Shown here piece by piece: positions 6,558 through 9,662 of a stretch of 9,662 bases of DNA. A program made the position numbers and the translations under genes. The notes under the pieces are model-generated. The model ran no database searches. It had not been told where the DNA came from and saw only the letters and a program-made list of their open reading frames with translations. The stretch comes from Bacteroidales bacterium (GTDB lineage: Bacteria > Bacteroidota > Bacteroidia > Bacteroidales > JAGOPY01), in assembly GCA_030638325.1 (NCBI GenBank), contig DAOWEV010000120.1, positions 1 to 9,662 of the forward strand, given 5' to 3'. Each line of letters starts with the position of its first letter. Positions within the stretch are counted from its first letter, which is position 1.

Positions 6558-6630
6558 AGCCTCCTACCGGACTCGAACCGGTGACCTGCTCATTACGAGT
6601 GAGCTGCTCTACCAACTGAGCTAAAGAGGC
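6558..6630 (-). tRNA. tRNA-Thr (anticodon CGT)
   Basis: A 73-base cloverleaf on the minus strand. The acceptor stem pairs GCCTCTT (6624-6630) with AGGAGGC (6559-6565), with one T-G wobble. The D-loop contains AGCTCAGTTGGTAGAGC, the anticodon stem-loop is GCTCA-CTCGTAA-TGAGC with anticodon CGT, and the T-arm is ACCGG-TTCGAGT-CCGGT. The discriminator base is T at 6558, and CCA is not encoded, so it must be added after transcription. It decodes ACG codons. It appears as a single-gene unit. Confidence 0.97.
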
Positions 6631-6647
6631 TGGTTTGAAAGCGAGTG

Positions 6648-6655
6648 CAAAATTA
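6648..6655 (-). promoter_or_regulatory. Bacteroidetes -7 box TAATTTTG for tRNA-Thr
   Basis: The minus strand reads TAATTTTG, an exact TAnnTTTG match. Initiation about 7 bases downstream would fall roughly 10 bases before the mature 5' end of tRNA-Thr at 6630. No clear -33 TTTG was seen at the usual spacing. Confidence 0.5.
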
Positions 6656-6741
6656 CTAAATATCTTTGACCTTTTAATTCATGAATTATAGAGGGTTAAA
6701 TATTATTTTGAAGTACTGGGGATAAATATAAACGTATCCAA

Positions 6742-6840
6742 AATCCTGAAGGGATTGAACAATAATAACCGTATGCGAAGCATACGGAAACAAGCGAAAG
6801 GTTTCACCAGTGGTTATTATTGTTAAACCGCTTCGCGGTT
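6742..6840. repeat. Nested hairpin element made of two inverted GAA-loop modules
   Basis: Outer 13-bp arms AACAATAATAACC (6758-6770) and GGTTATTATTGTT (6812-6824) are perfectly complementary. Each arm is flanked outside by a small hairpin: AATCCT-GAA-GGGATT (6742-6756, one T-G wobble) and AACCGC-TTC-GCGGTT (6826-6840), the latter being a GAA-loop hairpin on the other strand. A central hairpin CCGTATGC-GAA-GCATACGG (6769-6787) lies inside. The whole is thus two inverted copies of one module (GAA-loop hairpin plus AACAATAATAACC) around a central hairpin, like a REP/BIME or small MITE. No transposase is nearby. Confidence 0.8.
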
Positions 6841-6968
6841 CACGATAGATTGATGAATACCACTAAGTTCCGAAAGACAATATAGAGAATCCTTTGGCAA
6901 AATGCATTTTGGGGCTTGTTATTTCTTCTTCCAGCAGATCAAAATAATTCTGCATGAATAATGCAGGT

Positions 6969-7033
6969 TAAAATTGTTTTTGGCTTCCGACTTCGGTCTC
7001 CGGTCTTCTGACTTCCGACTTGCCCTTTAGGGC
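6969..7033 (-). repeat. Left copy of an inverted repeat pair flanking the GH36-like gene
   Basis: Read on the minus strand this has, in order, GCCCTAAAGGGC (7022-7033), AGTCGGA (7014-7020), AGACCGAAGT (6990-6999) and CAATTTTA (6969-6976). The same blocks in the same order occur on the plus strand at 8950-9013. The interior is a degenerate run of GAAGTCGG/GACCGGA-type words. It begins only 4 bp past the GH36-like stop codon, and its GCCC/GGGC stem could serve as a weak terminator. Confidence 0.6.
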
Positions 7034-7037
7034 GTTA

Positions 7038-8888
7038 TTATTTTGCAATCCTCAAAAGCCCGGAAGGAGGTACGTAAAATTTGTGAACACCGGGGCCGAT
7101 CCATTTCGAATATTGCTCGATAAGCTCGCCGAGGCAGTTGAAAATCGAGATTTTTGCTTTTCCCATATTACAGGGCATATCAATAATGACTTCCTGAGAC
7201 TGTTTAGCATTCACAATATCAATAACCTGCAGATCTTCAGCCGTTGGTGAAACAACCACCTCACTGTAAAGGCCTGCTATGAGTTTGTTCTCATCATACG
7301 CCATGATCAACGGATACAAAGCCCCTGGATGGGTTGGGATAAATTTTCCGTCCAGCAGGATGTTCCGGTTTTCTTTCCAATAGCTGATCCAGTGGCGGGC
7401 CATCAACAAATGATCTGCCGGAATGGAATCCAGCCTGACTGACAATTGCGGGACACTGAAAAGTATGTTCAGTATCTGAAGAGCGGCGGATTCCACAGGA
7501 TCCTCTTTGTGCCACATAAACATGTCGGAGTGTACAGCGGTATTGCCACTGGTAATTCGCAGGTCGGTTGTGCGCACCCTGTTGACCACGGCCATGTCCG
7601 GGCAATCCGCTGCCCTGAACATATTGCCGTACTTGCGCATCAGGGGCCCGATATAGGGCTGGCGAAATTCGATCATAATATCCGGCCGGATAGCCCGAAG
7701 CCTTTCCATGATATCCGTCATTAGCCTATCAACAGCTTCATTGACAGAGGCATAATCACGGCCATTTTCTGCCGTTAAGATGGTTTTATCATCCGCATAA
7801 AACCGCCCCAGGAAATCCAGTTTGAACCCATCCAATCCCCAGTCTCTAAGGGCATATTCATAAGTTTCAATGATGTGTTCCCTGACATCCGGGTAACGCG
7901 GATCCAATACCCAGGTCCCCTGTGATTCCCAGTGATGTAGATATTTGCCTTTGAAGGTGTCAAAGCTGCCCGACTTCTCTCCGATAAATGGCAAAGAATA
8001 CCATAGCAGGAACTTCATGCCGATATTATGAATACTGTCAACAAAGGCTTTCATATTGCCAATACGTTCCGGCTTCCAATCCCCGGTGAAAGCGTAACCT
8101 CTCTTGCTATCCATCGTTTGCCAGCCATCATCTACAATCACAGATTCAAGGCCGATCTCTTTTCCCAGGCGGCATTCCCGGATGACTTCAGCCACATTCA
8201 GGTTCTGATGAAAACTATACCAGGTGGAGTACATGGGTAATCTTGCCTGCTCCGGTACCTGTGCAGGCAGATAATTGTCCATAGCTGCCCACCAATCTAC
8301 GGCATCATCGATCGCCCGGTAAAAGGAAATATTCCTGGAGTCGAACCTTAACTCTATCCGGTATTCGGTAAGATCCGGTGTAGGTTCGGTGAAGAGCTTC
8401 ACAGAGCAGTGGATCCGGGCGTCTTCTTCACGGAGATAAAATCCCGACCGGACCTTGTTCAGGGCATCTGAAAGGGCAAACATAAAGCGGTTCTGATCGG
8501 CATTGTCAAGGAAGCAGATCAAAGGTACCTGGCTGGAAGCCCTGGAAGTAACAGCAGACGACCAGAAGGTAACCTTATCTACATCGATGTTGGAAGTCCA
8601 AAAAGCATCTATTTGTACCATCGGAAAACTCCATTTCAATGTGAGCTCCGGAGGTTGAGCAGGCACTACGGATGTTATCTTAAAGATTATAACAGACAAA
8701 CCCTCTGAAATTTCTTTTGTCTCAAAGGAGTAATCGAAGGGGCCCGTGTCCCCCTCAACCTCGATCTGGTCAGCTTCGATAACAAGCGGGGTTAAAATGG
8801 CCTTAGCATTTGAATGTTTGTGTCTGACCTGCTTGCATGAGGATAAAAAAGCAAACAGCAGCAGCATAATGATGATGTTTCGATACAT
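7038..8888 (-). CDS. Clan GH-D (GH36-like) alpha-galactosidase-type lipoprotein
   Basis: Predicted glycoside hydrolase acting on alpha-galactosides or related alpha-glycosides in the periplasm. Residues 1-18 are a lipoprotein signal ending L15-S-S-C18. The tail after the cysteine (KQVRHKH) is basic, unlike the acidic surface-export tail, which suggests a periplasm-facing anchor. Residues about 30-200 are a beta-sandwich N-domain. The (beta/alpha)8 barrel follows at about 215-510, with VDDGW (252-256), W271-KPE, LLWYS (294-298), DP-RYPDVREH (329-338), the nucleophile motif GFKLDF (354-359, Asp358) and the probable acid/base Asp428 in RAADCPD. A C-terminal beta domain ends at 616. The length fits compact GH36/GH27-type proteins. 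It is divergent from the START-domain gene and flanked by related inverted repeats. Alpha-galactosidase is the best call, but alpha-N-acetylgalactosaminidase or another GH-D activity is possible. Confidence 0.88.
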   Translation of the reverse strand: MYRNIIIMLLLFAFLSSCKQVRHKHSNAKAILTPLVIEADQIEVEGDTGPFDYSFETKEISEGLSVIIFKITSVVPAQPPELTLKWSFPMVQIDAFWTSNIDVDKVTFWSSAVTSRASSQVPLICFLDNADQNRFMFALSDALNKVRSGFYLREEDARIHCSVKLFTEPTPDLTEYRIELRFDSRNISFYRAIDDAVDWWAAMDNYLPAQVPEQARLPMYSTWYSFHQNLNVAEVIRECRLGKEIGLESVIVDDGWQTMDSKRGYAFTGDWKPERIGNMKAFVDSIHNIGMKFLLWYSLPFIGEKSGSFDTFKGKYLHHWESQGTWVLDPRYPDVREHIIETYEYALRDWGLDGFKLDFLGRFYADDKTILTAENGRDYASVNEAVDRLMTDIMERLRAIRPDIMIEFRQPYIGPLMRKYGNMFRAADCPDMAVVNRVRTTDLRITSGNTAVHSDMFMWHKEDPVESAALQILNILFSVPQLSVRLDSIPADHLLMARHWISYWKENRNILLDGKFIPTHPGALYPLIMAYDENKLIAGLYSEVVVSPTAEDLQVIDIVNAKQSQEVIIDMPCNMGKAKISIFNCLGELIEQYSKWIGPGVHKFYVPPSGLLRIAK

Positions 8889-8949
8889 GCTTTACCTGGT
8901 TTGAATTAAAAAGGCTAAATTAGTGAAACTATTCTCAATAATTCATAAT

Positions 8950-9013
8950 GCCTTAAAGGGCGAGTCGGACCCCGAAAGCTTTCGGGGGAAGACCGAAGTT
9001 AAAAGCAATTTTA
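8950..9013 (+). repeat. Right copy of the inverted repeat pair flanking the GH36-like gene
   Basis: The blocks GCCTTAAAGGGC (8950-8961), GAGTCGGA (8962-8969), AGACCGAAGT (8990-8999) and CAATTTTA (9006-9013) match those of 6969-7033 in order and similar spacing, in opposite orientation. Total length is 64 versus 65 bp. The space between blocks differs: this copy holds a perfect 18-bp palindrome, whereas the other holds degenerate short words. It occupies most of the divergent promoter region between the GH36-like and START-domain genes. Confidence 0.6.
8970..8987. repeat. Perfect 18-bp palindrome CCCCGAAAGCTTTCGGGG
   Basis: A fully self-complementary 18-mer in the divergent gap upstream of both the GH36-like and START-domain genes. 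As RNA it would give a tight GC-rich stem, but no T-run follows, and its position between divergent starts argues against a terminator. It may be a protein-binding site or part of the dispersed repeat. Confidence 0.6.
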
Positions 9014-9034
9014 CAGGTGTCTTTACCGTTAAAG

Positions 9035-9662
9035 ATGGCTATGAGAGGATCCATATTATTTCTGTTCATGGTTATTGCGATCACCATAAATGCCCAGGAG
9101 GAATGGGAGCTGAAGCGTGATAAAGAAGGAATAAAGGTCTATACCCGTCATGTCAAGGGATCTAATTTCAAAGAATTTAAAGGGGAAACCCAGATCAGTG
9201 CCTCCATTTCTGCCCTGGCCGCAGTTTTTATTGATGTAGAGGGAATGGTTGATTGGATTTATGATATAAGAGAGGTACGATTACTGGAAGAGCAGGGCGA
9301 CACTGTGCAGGTGCTTTATCAGGAAACCAATGTCACCTGGCCATTCCAAAACAGGGATGGTATTTACAGTAATAGTATTAGGTGGGACAGGGATAAAGAT
9401 CTGATGCGGGTGGATGTCAGATGTCATCCCGGTTACCTGGAGGAAGTTAAGGGGAAAGTCAGAACGTTAAAAGCAACAGGATACTGGGAGTTTAAACCAG
9501 GGCAGGATGGCAGTGTACATGCTGTATTTAGCTTACATATTGAGCCGGGGGGCGGCGTTCCGGCCTGGTTGTCGAATGCATTTGTGATAAATTCTCCTTT
9601 TGAAACATTAAAGAAATTAAAGATCGTTGCCGGGCAGGAGAAATATCAACACCGGCGGTTTA
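9035..9662 (+). CDS. Secreted START-domain protein (SRPBCC fold), C-terminus cut by window edge
   Basis: The frame is open from the ATG at 9035 (or 9041, two codons later) to the window end, giving 209 codons. After MAMRGS comes a hydrophobic signal peptide ending INAQ, so the protein is exported. The rest matches the START-like lipid-binding fold: WELKRDKEGIKVYTR opening strand pair, FKEFKGET, the helix SALAAVFIDVEGMVDWIYDI, VLYQETNVTWPFQNRDGIYS, then the ATGYWEFKP and AVFSLHIEPGGGVPAWLSNAFV strand-to-helix ending. This fold binds a hydrophobic ligand in a cavity, and exported bacterial members have no assigned ligand. Only the last residues of the C-terminal helix appear to be missing. It is divergent from the GH36-like gene with 146 bp between the starts, a gap filled mostly by the repeat at 8950-9013. 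A functional link to the glycosidase is not evident. Confidence 0.85.
   Translation, partial: MAMRGSILFLFMVIAITINAQEEWELKRDKEGIKVYTRHVKGSNFKEFKGETQISASISALAAVFIDVEGMVDWIYDIREVRLLEEQGDTVQVLYQETNVTWPFQNRDGIYSNSIRWDRDKDLMRVDVRCHPGYLEEVKGKVRTLKATGYWEFKPGQDGSVHAVFSLHIEPGGGVPAWLSNAFVINSPFETLKKLKIVAGQEKYQHRRF

Larger units (their letters stand above)
6631..7037. other. Intergenic region between tRNA-Thr and the GH36-like gene, rich in palindromes
   Basis: 407 bp with no supportable protein gene. It contains the tRNA promoter box, the nested hairpin element (6742-6840), the perfect 14-bp palindrome CAAAATG/CATTTTG (6898-6911), a hairpin CTGCAT-GAATA-ATGCAG (6950-6966), and the left copy of the repeat that flanks the GH36-like gene. 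Confidence 0.7.

Noticed and set aside
6742..6840. Possible retron msr-msd or other structured RNA of a defence system
   Set aside because: No reverse transcriptase or effector gene lies within the window; a REP/MITE-type repeat explains the structure better.
6950..6980. Hairpin CTGCAT-GAATA-ATGCAG followed by a T-rich tract, as a plus-strand terminator
   Set aside because: No plus-strand gene lies upstream of it after the strong terminator at 6107-6142, so there is nothing evident to terminate.
7294..7605. 103-codon open frame within the GH36-like gene on the same strand
   Set aside because: It is entirely inside the clearly conserved glycosidase in another frame and its translation shows no coherent fold.

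Overview
The window looks like a chromosomal stretch from a Bacteroidetes (Bacteroidota) bacterium, most likely a polysaccharide degrader of marine or sediment type. This rests on several signs: moderate-to-low GC with very A/T-rich intergenic DNA, A-rich ribosome-binding regions without strong Shine-Dalgarno sequences, two exact matches to the Bacteroidetes -7 promoter box TAnnTTTG, a lipoprotein with a CQKNDE tail resembling the known Bacteroidetes lipoprotein export signal, and carbohydrate-active exoenzymes. The genus cannot be read from the sequence.

Layout, left to right. (1) 1-2215, minus: a secreted type I sulfatase of the AtsA/S1_4 type, cut at its C-terminus by the window edge. (2) 2216-2427: an intergenic gap holding a low-complexity inverted heptamer repeat. 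(3) 2428-2721, minus: a 97-residue protein resembling the dimeric alpha-beta barrel (antibiotic biosynthesis monooxygenase-like) fold. (4) 2914-4977, minus: a sigma-54 activator with seven membrane segments, a PAS domain, an AAA+ domain with an intact GAFTGA loop, and a Fis-type HTH. (5) 5225-5947, plus, divergent from the activator: a lipoprotein carrying RTX-type Gly/Asp nonapeptide repeats, with a bidirectional-looking terminator at 6107-6142. (6) 5948-7037: about 1.1 kb without protein genes, holding tRNA-Thr(CGT) on the minus strand and at least three families of palindromic or inverted repeats. (7) 7038-8888, minus: a clan GH-D (GH36-like) alpha-galactosidase-type lipoprotein. (8) 9035-9662, plus: a START-domain secreted protein cut by the right edge.

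How the genes may work together. The sulfatase and the GH36-like enzyme fit uptake of sulfated or galactose-containing glycans, but no SusC/SusD pair is present, so this is not a visible polysaccharide utilisation locus. The activator, the small barrel protein and the RTX lipoprotein may form one regulatory neighbourhood. A 13-bp near-palindromic sequence occurs at both ends of the activator gene, once ahead of the small barrel gene and once in the divergent control region. That link is inference. The most unusual items are the RTX-repeat lipoprotein with its 27-bp tandem duplication, the nested hairpin element at 6742-6840, the related inverted sequences that flank the GH36-like gene, and an altered active-site motif in the sulfatase.
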